A DNA stretch of 64,000 nt from Neoceratodus forsteri. Its lineage: Eukaryota; Chordata; Ceratodontiformes; Ceratodontidae. The stretch spans positions 1,003,359,501-1,003,423,500 of the forward strand of contig CM028129.1 in assembly GCA_016271365.2 (NCBI GenBank), given 5' to 3'. Below, piece after piece: positions 11,030-23,305 of this stretch. The stretch's first letter is position 1; each line of letters begins with the position of its first letter. The position numbers and the translations under genes were made by a program. A model generated the notes under the pieces. It made no database searches, was not told the DNA's origin, and worked only from the letters and a program-made list of their open reading frames with translations.

Positions 11030-11460
11030 ATGTTCCTGGCTCACTTGAGATTGCACACAAACTTCCAGAAGTGCAGGTCTCTACTTGACTATAGGGTGGA
11101 TGCTGAGAGTGTCTTTCTCTGCCTAACTCTATTTATTGCCCTGTTGGTGGTGGTGACATTGTGGTGAGGTGCATGATGATGTCAGCTATTGTGTGTGCAG
11201 AGCTGGGACTGCTTGATTGAACATTTGCTGTTGTGATATCCTCTGGATTGGTGGGGAAGGGGTTGGGGCAGCAGAAAGAGGAAGACAGGATGCCACGGTA
11301 CAAAAAATGGGAGGAGGGGACTCACTGTGTGTGATGGCATTGCAGTCTTTTTTTCTGCTGGGGAGTTGGAAGCAATACGGGAGCAGGATGAATATGCAAT
11401 AAATCCAAATATTTTTGGCTTCCATTGTTTCCTGTATAAGTGATCCAAATTTACCATTAT
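11030..11460. other. Interior of the hAT-like shell, no coding signal
   Basis: This stretch links the MITE to the right subterminal CTAGTGC repeats. No transposase-like frame is visible; short open stretches do not resemble known domains. Confidence 0.45.
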
Positions 11461-11604
11461 AATTGAGGGCTAGTGCAACCATCTGTGGGCTAGTGCAATT
11501 TTGAATCATCTTGCCCTGCTGGCTAGTGCAAAAAAAAGGTTAAGGTTGACCCCTGCTGTAAAAGCATAGGAAGATAATGAGACAGATTAAGGGGAAACTA
11601 ATTT

Positions 11605-11978
11605 TTGTAAACAATTTTTGGTATTTTCCACTGTTTTCTACCTGACCCTGGACCCCAGCAATTGTGGCAGTGCGTGTGTGTGGAGGCGCATATGCACTCT
11701 GGGTGCCTGCTTGACTTCTTTGACCCCACCCCTGGCAATTGCCTCCACCCCCTTCCATCTCCACTACCCATCGGACCTCCATCTGATGAGAGCAGAACTA
11801 CGGGGGGGTGGACAACCTCCCCGGGAGAGGAGAGCTTCCTTTCAGTTGTTCAGTCCTGCTCCCTCTCCCCCCCCATGCCAGCTCTCCAACAACCCAAGGT
11901 CGTTCCTGAACTTTGGTCACCAGTGTGATGTGAGGTAAGGTGTCCAGCACCTCAGCCCTCTGTGCCACCAGACTGACT
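11605..11978 (-). repeat. tRNA-Leu-like SINE, copy 1
   Basis: The minus-strand 5' end at 11978 reads AGTCAGTCTGGTGGC and continues GCTGAGGTGCTGGA, matching the heads at 26623, 41972 and 48161. The CCGGGAGAGGAGAGC body block at about 11820-11835 also occurs in the other copies. A T-rich patch near 11600 may be the inverted A-tail. Possible flanking duplications (GGAAACTAATT and GGAAATTGATT) are degenerate. Confidence 0.65.
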
Positions 11979-11994
11979 GTGGAAATTGATTTAT

Positions 11995-12310
11995 TTGATG
12001 CAATTGTACTATTTCAGATAAGGTAAGGTACTATATAGCACTGTGTCCCTCCATCCCTTGGCTCAGAGCACTTTCACAGTATTCAGAACATTTGCAATAA
12101 ATACATGCAAAAACAACAATATAAATGAATACATTTAGTAGCTAACCTAAAATACCAGACATGTGTTAATACACCCTATTTAAATCAAATGCATTAGCTA
12201 AATAAATGGGGTTTCAGTCCTTTATTTAAAACCTTCCACCAAGGTTGAACTCCTCAGTGGGTGCGGTAAGCAGTTCCATAGAAAGGTAGAACCAGCTAAA
12301 AAATTATGGC
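11995..12310 (-). repeat. Possible LINE 3'-region remnant
   Basis: The stretch with TATATAGCACTGTG followed later by GGGTTTCAGTCCTTTATTT and GCAGTTCCATAG has the look of reversed 3' portions of L2/jockey-type LINEs, and its first part resembles 63740-63790. No frame is preserved. This is a weak call. Confidence 0.3.
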
Positions 12311-12349
12311 ACTCTCATTTGTTTATGTTGAATCAGAGCCAAAAATCAG

Positions 12350-13110
12350 AAGATATAAACACAGTTTTCAGCAAAACATGTTTATATATGTTGATATGTA
12401 ATTATTCATTTTAATGCTCATTGATATAAGGAAAGTGTCCATGTGGCTTAGACATAAAGTACTGATTCCAAACTTCCATAACAAAAACAAACAAACAAAA
12501 AAAATGAAGTTATTAGCCCCAAGGGTTCCAAAGTTATACCTTTCAAAAGATCATTTCTTTAAGAAAGGCTAACGTAGGTACCTTCAGGATTAGAAACCTA
12601 TTTTCTTAAGTGGTCTCTCAGAGACAGTGCTATATGTCTAAATCATATCAATATATTTTCCATGAACTGTTATGCATCAAAACATGTTGCTATAAGTTAA
12701 TGTGTATCAATACATGCATTGTTGCATTTTAATGCATATACAGTAGATACACAGACTGTGTATAATTCAAGATGCCTGTAGCATGCAGTGTTGTAAGCAT
12801 GGAGTCAGTCCTACATGTCAAATCATATCAATAGACTTTGCATGCTTCAAAATACATCATAACATGTCAATATTCTGTATGTTGCTTTTTTATCAATGCA
12901 TGTATTGATACATGGAAAGTTACTTACCCTAATGGTTCCAAAGTTATGCCTGTTGAAAGCTAATTTCTTTGAGAAAGGCTATCTTTGGAACTAAATTTTT
13001 TGAAAACAAAGGCTTGAAGTCAGCGAGCTAAGACAATATACTTTCCTTACATCAATATGCATATAAACATGTCAGTGGACATCAGTATGCATCAATATGT
13101 TTTAATGCCT
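12350..13110. repeat. AT-rich region with internally repeated blocks
   Basis: The block GGTTCCAAAGTTAT then TTTCTTT-AGAAAGGCT occurs at about 12525-12580 and again at about 12938-12985. AAATCATATCAATA occurs at about 12640 and 12820, and ATGCATCAA / AACATG motifs recur through the region. This looks like two diverged tandem copies of a unit of about 410 bases made of short ATCAATATG-type motifs. No coding signal is seen. Confidence 0.55.
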
Positions 13111-13359
13111 AGCAATATATGAGTAGGTTTTTTTTTATGAATTGTTATTGAATATAGCACAAAAGATTACAGAGGAAATTAATAAACAACTATAACAGAA
13201 AAATGGACCCCTGGCTCCTGTAGGTTTACTCAGTTACCAAACTGATATAAATAAATAAATAAAAAGAAAAGAGACCGTAATACATGTAGGATTAAAAACT
13301 AAATAATTAATATGAAACTGTAAACAGACAATTTTAATAACATAGTAATTACAATTATA

Positions 13360-14745
13360 AATGACAGAAAATACATTTCTTATTAGAAGTGATCCCAATA
13401 GGATATTGATAGTGGTGTTATGGCATCACTGCAGCATGGTTTTTGAAAGAATCATGGGACTGAGACTGCCTTGGTTAGGTTCACAAACTCCACCCTATTG
13501 GGATTTGAAAAAGTCCTTATGGCTGGGGTGGTTTTGTGGACTGGACCAAGGCATTCGATTTGATTGATCATGACCTATTATTGAAGAAATTTCTGTAACT
13601 TGGCTTTTCGCTCTCGGTGGTAGATTGCTGTGGAGACTACCTCTCTAGATAGTCACAGTTTGTTGCTATTGGTTCCACAATTTCTTTTGTGAAGTATGGC
13701 ATACCCCAGGGCTCAGTTTTGGGCCCTTTATTGTTTTGTTTGTTTATGAATCAATAGCTTTCAATTTGTAAATCTTGTGAAAGTTTATTGTATGCTGATG
13801 ATTTGGGTTTGTTTTACCAGTCTGACTCCAATTTGGAGTTATCTTCTGTTGTGGAAAGAGAATTCTCAGTGGTCAGTAACTGGTTTGTCAAGAATGGTTT
13901 GACTTTGAATATAAAGAAAACTAAGTCAATACTTTTTGATACATCTCAGATGTTACATGCTAACCCCAAGTTTGTGATTCATGATGAAACAGGCGTTTTG
14001 TTAAATTGGGTCTTTGAATTTAAATACTTGGGTTTTTTACTTGATCGTACTTTAACCTTCTCTATACAGGTCAGGGCTGCCTGTCATACCATGAATCAAA
14101 AATCGGGCTTACTTTATAAAGTTAGATATTATTTTTCATTTAACATTTGAAGGTCCATTGCTCTGGGGTCTTTGATGCTACATTTCGATTATTGTGCTGG
14201 CATGTATTTTAATCTTGGACAGAGGGAACTCAATACCTTAACAGTTGCTTTTAGCAATATTTGTCATTTTATTTTAGGTCCTCATTTCGTTCTCACCACT
14301 GTATGTTATATTCACAGTTGCACTGGTTATCTCCAAGATCAAAACTTGCCTATTTTTTTTGGATGTCAAATTTTCAAATCAGTTTTTCCAACCTCAAAAT
14401 TTCCCTTACCTGATTTGATGTCCATTGGTTATTTTTCAGTTTTGTTGCATTCCACTCAAGGTACACTTTTACAAACTATTGTACACAAGACCAAGGCAGG
14501 TTCTAGATCATTTTTGGTGTCTGCTCCTTTGTTTTGGAATGCTTTACATGATTATATCATGCATCCACATCATTACAAAATGTCAAAGCTAATCTCAAAC
14601 AATGTCTAACATCTATGAATAACTGTCATTGATTCTTGTAAGTTGTTGTTTTATGTTTCTGTCTTTGTATGTATATTTGTCAGGCTAGGCCTGAAAATTG
14701 ACTTGTTCCAGTGCCTTATCCCAGTTAACAAAATAAAAATGAAAA
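13360..14745 (+). mobile_element. Jockey-superfamily LINE fragment (L2/CR1-like), RT to 3' end
   Basis: The fragment begins inside the RT domain and ends in an AAAATAAAAATGAAAATAG tail near 14740. It is therefore 5'-truncated. The order of RT motifs and the GIPQGSVLGPLLF block place it with L2/CR1/Rex1-type elements rather than L1. It is distinct from the two L2 families at 42045 and 54505 by sequence and by 3' end. A CR1 3' fragment follows directly. Confidence 0.75.
13390..14609 (+). pseudogene. Reverse transcriptase remnant of jockey-type LINE
   Basis: Visible motifs in order are WTKAFDLIDHDLLLKK near 13540 (the usual D of the first RT aspartate motif is kept in VDW), then a stop, GIPQGSVLGPLLF near 13700, and an intact YADD at 13791-13802. 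The long open frame 13788-14150 continues with NWF..NGLTLN..KTK, the classical palm/thumb block, and FKYLGFLLD. A shift leads to 14172-14609, which has the SRSFLVSAPLFWNAL C-terminal block. At least three frameshifts or stops interrupt it. It would have been the enzyme for target-primed reverse transcription. Confidence 0.8.
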
Positions 14746-14825
14746 TAGACAGGCAGGGAATATGGCCAGACTAGGTAGGCCTAGTGGTCCTTATCTGCCA
14801 TCAACTACTATGGTACTATGATAGT
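14745..14825 (+). repeat. CR1 3'-end fragment
   Basis: GGCCAGACTAGGTAGGCCTA followed by GGTCCTTATCTGCCATCA and a CTATGGTACTATG end matches the CR1 3' block of this window. Only about 80 bases are left. Confidence 0.65.
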
Positions 14826-15020
14826 CTAAGAAAAGGAAAACAATATCAACTGGATTAAGAAGAAACCAACTATAAGAAGACGTGAGAGGAAAAAAGAGAT
14901 AAAGAAAGAGAGACAAGAACAAGAAAGTGAAAGGAGACTATAAAGTAAAGAAAATGATCCAGAGGAAGGAAGAAAAGAGGATGAGAATGAAGGAAAGAAG
15001 AATATAACGAAACAAGAAAA
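14826..15020. repeat. Purine-rich low-complexity tract
   Basis: The plus strand is almost entirely A and G over about 190 bases (GAAAG/GAAGG-type words). On the minus strand it would be a pyrimidine tract directly downstream of the ORF2 remnant of LINE copy B, so it may be the 3' non-coding region of that element. Confidence 0.6.
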
Positions 15021-17239
15021 CATTCTCTTGTGGGACTTGCCAGCCTAAATACCTCTGAATTTCTAAAAAGGTACTTAATGTGAACCACAACTTCAGAAAG
15101 TATGACTACAAATACAATATGTCCTAACTCGTGCTGTATCTGTCATATGCTCCAAGAGAGAGATGTCCATTTCATATCAAAATTGTGTAAACTATTTTTA
15201 AGTCCAGGCGATAGCGTCTCCCATTTGATAGCTTGTAACAATTCACTAGCCAATTCTTTGACTGAGGGTGTCCTAACATCTATCTGTAATTGAAGAATGC
15301 AATTCTTGGCTGCCATTGAAGTTAAAAAATAGAATGCTTGATCACATCTGGAATGTGAAATTCTTTATTAAAATACCCATTTAGGTAGGTTTCTATATGT
15401 GTATGTTCATGAGCTCCTGTAAAATATATGAGCTTTGATTTAATTTCCTCCCCAAATGTTTTAATTTTAAGACAATATGAAAGCATATGTAGCATGTCAG
15501 CACCACCTGAACTGCATTTGAGACAAGTGTGTGCATCTGCCAGTTTAATCTTTTTTAAGTGAGAGGGAGGGTAATAAATATTATTAAGAATTGCAATATG
15601 TCTGTAATTTACTGAAGAGAAGTCCCAAAAGAGAATTCTCATATTTTAGCCCAATTCCAACCAGAGACATCTTTGTTAAGAGTATGTGTCCACCACATAA
15701 GTCTGTCTTCTGCTGCACCCCTAACATAATCCAACAGAAATTTGTATATTTCTTTGGCAGATGGAGATAACATTAGTAATTTAAGGAGTAAATGAGTGTT
15801 TAGAGTAGCTTGAAATCTTGCATTAGTATGTAGTTAAAGACTAAGAAAAGATTCTTTAACCTTTGTATAAAAATGAATATCCATCTCACAAAGATTCCTT
15901 TCTTGTTTGAGCTCGTCGAATTCTTTAAACGTATCTTTATTAAGTCAAGCATTATACTAATACCTTTTTTGTTTCAATTTTCTTTTATTAAATTTGTATT
16001 CTTAATAATTAAATTAGGGTTATACCACAGGGGCTGGAAAGGGGAAGCAGCTAAATTCAGATTGATTCATTTTGACACCTGAGATAAGATTTGAATTGAA
16101 TCAGAAATTACCAAGTTCCTGTGGGATTTACCAGGCTTCGCAAATGAGTGTTAACTAATTGAAAACGCTTTAGCTACATCAGTTTCCATAGTTAGCCAAT
16201 CTGGAAAATAACCATTACCTTTATGGGTGCAGCCCTGTTTAGATAATTGTTGTAACCTAATGGCAAAATAGTAACATTTCAAGTCAGGTGCCCATAATCC
16301 TCCAGAATTAACAGGTCTTGTAAATTTGAAGTATACACATTTTTACGGGTCCATATGAATTTGCTAATGCTACCCCCAACTTGATTAACCATTTAGCTGT
16401 TATTTTTTAAGGTAACACCTGAAATATGAAGATTTATTTTGGAAGCAGCATCATCTTAGTCCACTTCAAAAATCCAGTGGGATTTTGTCTGGAACAATCA
16501 AGTTTTCTAAAATTTTGTTCTTAATTTTGTTTATGTTAAAGGACATCATTCTGAGATGTTCTATGCATTGTACATACAGAACTAAGTGCTGTGTTTAATG
16601 GTTTTTTTTTCAGCCCATTTGATTCCAAGGTGTGTACTATCTGATTTTTTTCATTTACTGTTTATATAAAATTAGTTTTCTCAATACTAACTTTATATCC
16701 TGACAATTTTCTATATTCCTCTAGCACCTCTGAAATTCTGCATATAGATTCTTTGGGGTTCTTTATGGAGAAGAGAACATCAACATTGTAAAGTGCATAA
16801 ATATTCTTTGACCTTAAAATCTCTTCTCTTTATAAATCTGTCCTTCGACAGTTTCATAATTAGTTGATCTAAAGATAAATTCAATAATAAGAGGGATAAA
16901 GGGTAACCCTACCTAATCCCCCTCTGTAAATTAAACATAGAAGAGATTATGCCATTTGAGGAGACCCTAGAGGTAAGCTCTTTGTATAAAGCTTGGATCC
17001 ACCTAATAAACACTGGGGAAAAGAAATAAATCAATAAAAGTTTAAAGAGATATGGCCATTGGACTCAATTGAATGCCTTTTCAGTATGGAGTGATAATAA
17101 ACTCATGAGGACATCCACTTTCTACGCATGATTGATCAGATGAAAAACTTTTCTAGCATTGTCAGCAGTCAACCTCCCTTTCATTAAACCCATTTGTTGG
17201 GGTAAAATTAAAGAGTGCAATACCTGTTCTAATCTATTT

Positions 17240-17785
17240 ACTGGCCCACTGGCACAGCAGTAGCACTTCCACTCATGATGCTGGTGACTTTAGTTTGGTA
17301 GTAAGCTCGGGTCATCAGAGGGCCAGCCAGGGGGAAGAAGACTAAACATCCAGAGGACTGCTCTCCTCCAGGGGGAGGGTTTGCAGAACATGGTTTTTGC
17401 TTCGCCCCTAGCAGATTGCTTTTGGAAGACAGCTGGGACTGCCTCCTAGGCAGTAGGGGTGGGTAGATGATGATGTGGGGCATGCAGCAGAGCGTGGTAC
17501 ATGTCATGGTGTCATTGCATGCCTGCCATTTAGGAGAGTAAAATCAGGAAAACAGATGCTGGTGGAAGAATGGTACTTAGACACCCGCAGGCTCTGCACC
17601 CAACTAGTTGAGCTAACTGGTCCAACTACTGGATCTGCTTCACGGCAGAAATGGGGGGGCTTGCTGACCCTGCTGGGGGTGCAAACCCTGGGGATAGTGG
17701 CTGGTGGTAAGTCCCATTGGATGTTGATGATGGTGCTGGGGTGTCCAGGCTGAAAGGGGCCACTGGTAGGGGAGGGGAAGGAAAA
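17240..17785 (+). repeat. tRNA-Leu-like SINE, copy 2, inside LINE copy B
   Basis: The head ACTGGCCCACTGGCACAGCA and the block GGTGACTTTAG are diverged versions of the family head. The body block AGGACTGCTCTCCTCC then GGGGGAGGG (about 17353-17385) matches copies 5 and 6 (41815 and 48290). It interrupts the RT of LINE copy B between the NYRPI block and the EKAF block. No clear target duplication was found. Confidence 0.6.
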
Positions 17786-18482
17786 CAATTAACATTTTAT
17801 TTTTTATCTAAAATGTTCACATCTGAGTTGATTAAAAATATAGGTCTATAATTCTTACAGAAGAAAAGGTCCTTGTCTTGTTTATGTACGAGAACTATCA
17901 AACCTTACCTCATTGAAAGACACAAAATCTCTTTGTTAAAAGAGTCTTCATAAACTCTAGCTAAAATTAGGGCAAGATCATCCTTGAAGATCTATTAAAA
18001 GATTGAAGAAAAAAATGTCTGGATCAGGTGCATTTTTTTTCTTCAACTCTTTAATTAGCTTCCTGTATATCCAATGGTAATTTTTTTTATTCTGTTATAT
18101 AATTTCTGTCTACCTTCTGCATTTCTAAATTATTACAAGTTTTCTACCAAGTTACCGTTGTCTAGATTTTGATTATGGTAAAGATCACTGAATACGTTCT
18201 TAAACTTTTCATTAATATCCTTCAAAGCATATGATAAGGCTCCATCACTAGTTCTTTTGATACAATTAGTATTTGTTTTATTTGCTGACTGTCTTGGTCT
18301 GATTGCTAAAAGTTTGGCTGCCTTATGCCCAGAATCTATATAACTGAGCTCAGCTTTCCTTAGCAAAAATTCTGCTTCCCCATTAAGATACTGTTATATT
18401 CAGTTTTTGCACTGGACCACTCTTTCCAGTTCTCGGCTGAATTGTCTCTGTCTAGATGACACTCTAAACTTTTAATCTCATA

Positions 18483-20057
18483 GGCCCACATATTCAAAGG
18501 AGATGTGCTGCCCAAAATGAAGATGCACGGCGCATCTCAGAAAATGTGCAGAAGCGCAGTATTCGAAAGGGAGAGTTACATTGCGCATTTTTGACTGTGC
18601 GACCGCACAGAAAAAATGTATGTGGTGCAAGTAAAGGGGGGCATGAATATGCTATGCATCAATATATTTAGCCAAAATGTGCAGCACATCTGCCATGCTT
18701 CCCAGAAGTGTGCCGCTCAAAGTTAGGCAGACAAAAGGATAGGATAAATTAGCCAGTCATCCACAGGAAAGCCACAGAACTGCAGACAGGCCACCCTGAG
18801 ACATCACTTGGAGGTGCACCAAGATGTGCTCCAGGCTCCCATACACAGCAGTCATGCCAGGATGGAAGTACCCAAAGCCATAGGTGCTGGCACACAACAA
18901 AGAGTCATCCCCCACACCACACCCAGAATGTAGACACCCACCTGCCACATGCCAGTGCTGTTGGGTGCCTCCCTAGTGCATCAGTGCAGCAGATGGCAAC
19001 ACTGCAGCACATGTATCAGGGGCCATGGCTTGCACCCATGTGGCCTGCAGGGTATCACCCAATGGTGGCATCCACACAGGGTGATGTCTGGGGCAATGGT
19101 GCCCAGGTAGTCTGGTGGTGTGAGTGGCAGCCTGGTGTGTGCCAAGGATTGATCTGTGGCACACATCCATGATGATACACCATAGGTGCACACAGGTGGG
19201 ACCCACCCACTTGGGTAGCTGGTCACCTTGTGCACACTGCCATTCCGTGCAGTTATCACCATATTCCTCTCAAATAGGGTGTGTATGATGCACTGTAGGT
19301 GACTGTATGCTGTATACAGAGCTGGTGTATCACATTCATGTAGTATACCGATCAGACTGTGTCACCCTGTGCCCTTCCCTGTTGCTTGTCCCAGTGGGCC
19401 CCTGTTATCCAGCCCTGTACATGGCTAAGGGTAATAGCACTGTATTCAGGCCAATGCAGTTCACCCATGCACAAAAAAAATTCCATCACACCTGCCTTCT
19501 AGGCTGCAATATCTCCTGTTCACCTTTGTGGGGTGGTGAGGCAGCCCTGCAAAGCTGGAACTGCACATGCCTGGGTATGCACATGACCTGAATACATTCT
19601 AGTAATGAGCTGCACATGTGGAAAATGGACATGGAATATGCAATGAGGCCATTTGCATATCCTGACTGAATATTGCAATTTTGCGCACCCTGCATGTGGC
19701 CGCCCATCGTGCATTTCCCTATGCTCTGCATAGGGCTCAGGTCACCTGTCACACCGTGTACCTCCAATTGCACAGTCATGCATGTTCATGATATTCAGCC
19801 AGACATGCGCAATCACATCTCACGGTGCATCTTCTGACTATTCACTGAAGCCCAACTCTGCAGAATTCTGCACTAGAGTTACTGCACCAAACGATGCAAT
19901 TTCAATGGGAGTTAATCCCTTTTGCCATGCAGAAAACCTGTGACACTGCACTTCATTCTGGCTGGCTTGACTGCACCATTATTTTGCACCTGCGCATCTC
20001 AGTTGCATAGCGCAGACACTTGCGTGATGCAACCTGGGACTTTTGAATATGGTGCCC
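18483..20057. mobile_element. 1.6-kb inverted-repeat DNA element with ATA target duplication
   Basis: The left end reads GGCCCACATATTCAAA. The inverted right end reads GGGCACCATATTCAAAA. ATA flanks both sides (18480-18482 and 20058-20060). The 3-bp duplication would fit a PIF/Harbinger-type element, but this is inference. The subterminal parts share GCGCATCTC-type words in opposite orientation. Removing it restores the ORF2 linker frame of LINE copy B, so its limits are well supported. I found no transposase; the internal open stretches look accidental. Its end motif resembles those of the large palindromic elements at 35869 and 48812. Confidence 0.75.
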
Positions 20058-21057
20058 ATAAAATTTATTTCTGAGCCTAGTAATTTTATCTTTCTTAAGT
20101 TTAGAAGATATTCCAATCAAAAATCCTGTTAAATAGCATTTAAAGACATCCCATGTGGTGGACCAGCTAGTGTCTGGGGCATTATTTAATTCAAAGAGTT
20201 TCTTATTTTTTTTTGCTTGACATTAGTTTTTATATCCTTCTGTCCAAAGACAAAGTTAACCTTCCATCTGTTGCTCATGGGAGAATTAATTAAGTATATT
20301 TTAAGAACTACTGGAGAGTGGTCAGAAACTGAAATAACTAAGATTTTAGCAGAAACTGCATCTTTTATGCTGTCCTTTGGGGCAAAAATTTGATTCCAGA
20401 ACCAGATTTATGTGTGGTGAACCAATATATATATTCTTTAACTGTAGGGTTCATCACTCTCCAAATGTCAACTAGATTTAGATTCTTTTGTACATTTACC
20501 ACGTCTTTAATGGATTTAGACAAAGAATAATTAGCCCAAGGGTTATCTAGTAAAGGGTCCCCTACACATTTGGTGTCCCCACTAAAATCATCCAGCTATT
20601 TAAATAGGGAATTAATCGATCCATTACCTTAGAAAAGATCTCTTGGATAACATTTCTTGGACTGTATATGTTTACTAAAGTCACACATTTCTGATCTAAT
20701 TTGCCATCCACAGTCAGCCAATAACCCAGCTAGTCTTCAATTATGTTAAACATTTGAAAATGTAGCCCTCATTTAACTAGTATAAGTCTACCCACTTTTT
20801 TTGAGCTATACCCTGAACCAGAGACTTGACCTATCACTCACTCACTTCTCATTAAATCATAGTCTTTATGTCTTAGATGCATTTCTTGAAGAAAAGATAT
20901 TTGGACTTCCAGCTTTTTAAGAAACTCTAGGACCTTATACCTTTTAATTTTATCATTAGGACCTCTTACATTTCATGTACCAAAGTCATTGATTTTGACT
21001 TTAAAGCCTGAGTAAAATATGTATTTTCCTCTTATTACTAAGCAATAGACTATCCTG

Positions 21058-21260
21058 ATATTTATTTATTTAAAAGTTTCGCCAGGAAAGTCATACTGCT
21101 CATTTCCAGATGTGCCCTGGGGGAGGGGACAGTTGGATTACAATAACAGAGTATAACAAAGCAATAAGGAAAAATAACAGGTGGCATAAACCAGAGTACA
21201 AATCCAACGTGTCCAATGTATGATAGGACCATACTGTATATGAACATACTGTCTGTCTAA
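21058..21260 (-). mobile_element. L2-type LINE (family b), 3'-end fragment
   Basis: TTTATTTATTTAAAAG then TTTCGCCAGGAAAGTCATAC is the complement of the family-b 3' end, with GTGCCCTGGGGGA matching GCGACCTGGGGGA at 42122. Only the non-coding end is recognisable. Confidence 0.6.
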
Positions 21261-23300
21261 ACCCCTTCCTAGTTCTTAGGAACAGAGAAAGAAAAGAAGT
21301 ACAGTAACCTGAATAATTTGGTGGAATAAATCTAAACAGTGAAATAACTTCAGATCCCACCAGTGAAAAGGTAAAAGGAAGGTAAAACAGAACACAATGA
21401 GAAGTAGAAAAAGAAAAGAAATCAAACGTAGACTAATCATATCCATGCATTTAAATGTAAAAGTAGTAACATGTCTAACAAGATGCATTGCTATCACAGT
21501 AAGAAAGCTGATGAATATATCCTTGAACTGTAACAGATGAGTAATCTTGCTGATAATAAAGAACACTGTATAAAAAGCAGGCAGCCCTTTAACAGAGGAT
21601 GTCCACTTGACATATCACCCCTTGGCTGTCAAGAATGATTAACCTCCACTAAACTGACTAGCAAGAATACTGTTGTCTAGAAATTAAAATAAAAATATAA
21701 ATAAAAATAAAGAATAGCAACATCTTTTTTTAAACGTAGAGACTATCCCTTACCTAATTTCTAAGAATAACTGAAGCATATACATTTTAAACTTCTCATA
21801 ACTAAAAACAGCTCTACACTTCAAGTAAATTTGTGAAACTGCGAATAGTGTAATATTATTCTACTTACACATTCAGCTGTAAAACTGCAGAATGACAACA
21901 GCAATTTAAGAATTTGCTCAGTAAATGACAAATTAAGTTTTGTATATAAACAACCTATTGCTGCATGCCTTACTGATTAAAACATAATTCTCAGTCAGTA
22001 TAGGAAGTTATCATCTTCTGATGGAGCTTTGATCTGTTCTTACTGGTGTCGATAGTCATTACTTTGAAAATAGAATGTGGTCCAGAAGACAAGTATATAA
22101 TTGTGTCCTTTCTCACTGTCACTTTTCTCACTTTTTCTTTGAAATAAAATACATTTCTTAAGGTCTAGAAACATTCAGGAAAGAAGTCCACTTGCTCATT
22201 GTGATATCTGCTACCGAGGGTATCGCCATATTTTGCAGATGTTAACAGTGGGCATAAGCATGTGTAAGGACCAGTGTGACATGTGCATAATGCAGGAGTG
22301 ACTGATCACGAGCGCCACTTTGAAAAACAACTGCCAGGCTTAAAATTAAACTCCAAAATGGCTGAAAATGAAGAATTCCAAACAGATCCCGTTTTAAGCT
22401 TAGTCCCTGTTTACCAGTGTTGCCATAGAAAGCTCCAAGGTTATCAAATTTAAGGAACTCCTCCACAGTAGTAAGTTTTGCAGTCTCTTTCCTGACCAAA
22501 AGATTGAAGCATTGCATGTAAGCCGATCTCAACATTAAATCCGTATTTACTTAGTGAAGTCCTTTCTTTTTGTTTGGTAAAGGTACATGTATGTCTGGAA
22601 ACAAAGAACAGCTTCCAACCCCTGTCCACATCTGACAATGCTATCCACAAATCCATGACCCCCAAACACTACAGCGATTAATCGGATCACACTGCCAACA
22701 CCTCTAATGAATATTGATTTCCTCTTCCTCCTCCCAAAACATTTGCAGACACAGAACTAAAAGAACTTTATTAATTAAATCTTACTTGCCATAAATAATC
22801 ATTTCTGCATTGTCCCGGGCGATGTAAAAGGTGAACTGGCAGACATGAAGACGTTACTAGATTTTTTTTTTGTGTGTGTGAAGATATAGGCAGGTCATCA
22901 TCATGGAATGAACCAGTGGACCTACACCCTCCTCACAGCCAACGATTCAAGACATCTTACCCCTAGATCCCGCCTACGTTCACCGGAGACCAGTGGCTGT
23001 ACAGCCAGTATTGATTAATAATCAAATCATGTGGCAAGCATGACTGTTTCCTGTTCAGTGAAGCAAAGAAGAAATCTGAGTAGCATCAAGGAGGGCAAAA
23101 CAGGGACCCACTAACATCTACATTAATCAGTAAGAGCTTAATTTACATGTTTTGTTGGGGGTTACTGACCAATGCATCACATCTTAGCCAGAAAGCAGAG
23201 TAGGGCTACAATCAAAATTTTAGAATAAATCTGGCAAGTCTTTTCTTAAGCCATGCTTAGCAGTTTCATAACTGTTGCATTCTCTAATACCAGAATGATT
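21260..23300. other. Unassigned AT-rich stretch between ORF2 and ORF1 of LINE copy B
   Basis: No domain, terminal repeat or familiar repeat was recognised over about 2 kb. It may be foreign sequence inserted between the two ORFs of LINE copy B, or a mixture of small unrecognised repeats. Short open frames on the minus strand near 22242-22665 show no known motif. Confidence 0.4.
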
Positions 23301-23305
23301 CTATG

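Larger units (their letters stand above)
6351..11555. mobile_element. hAT-like DNA transposon shell filled by later insertions
   Basis: The left terminus starts CAGGGGTCGATCTTAAC at 6351. The right terminus, read inverted, starts CAGGGGTCAACCTTAAC at 11555. Both are followed by repeated subterminal CTAGTGC / CTAGCCC motifs (left about 6395-6450, right about 11470-11530). CAGGGGT-type ends are typical of hAT elements. The interior holds a Penelope-like end, an L2 3' end, a CR1 and a MITE, so the original element was probably short and non-autonomous. I could not find a clean 8-bp target duplication. I saw no transposase. Confidence 0.6.
15322..21000 (-). pseudogene. L1/Tx1-type ORF2, heavily mutated and interrupted
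   Basis: Read on the minus strand, the endonuclease starts near 21000 with FGT-NVRG, an IKR and FLQEMHL (about 20900). The segment LNLVDIWRVMNP (about 20470) and an SNHSPV form of SDH (about 20320) follow. After the inserted 18483-20057 element the linker resumes with EIKSLECHLD. The RT N-terminus has NAPDPD near 18020 and KNYRPIFLINSD near 17840. After the inserted SINE come MGLMKGRLTADN near 17190, EKAFN near 17070, GIRXGYPLS near 16905 and YNVD in place of YADD near 16785. The C-terminal knuckle CLKCSSGGADMLHMLSYC is at about 15480-15530. Many stops show long decay. Confidence 0.82.

Noticed and set aside
14826..15088. A serine/phenylalanine-rich membrane protein on the minus strand
   Set aside because: It is the translation of a purine-rich low-complexity tract.
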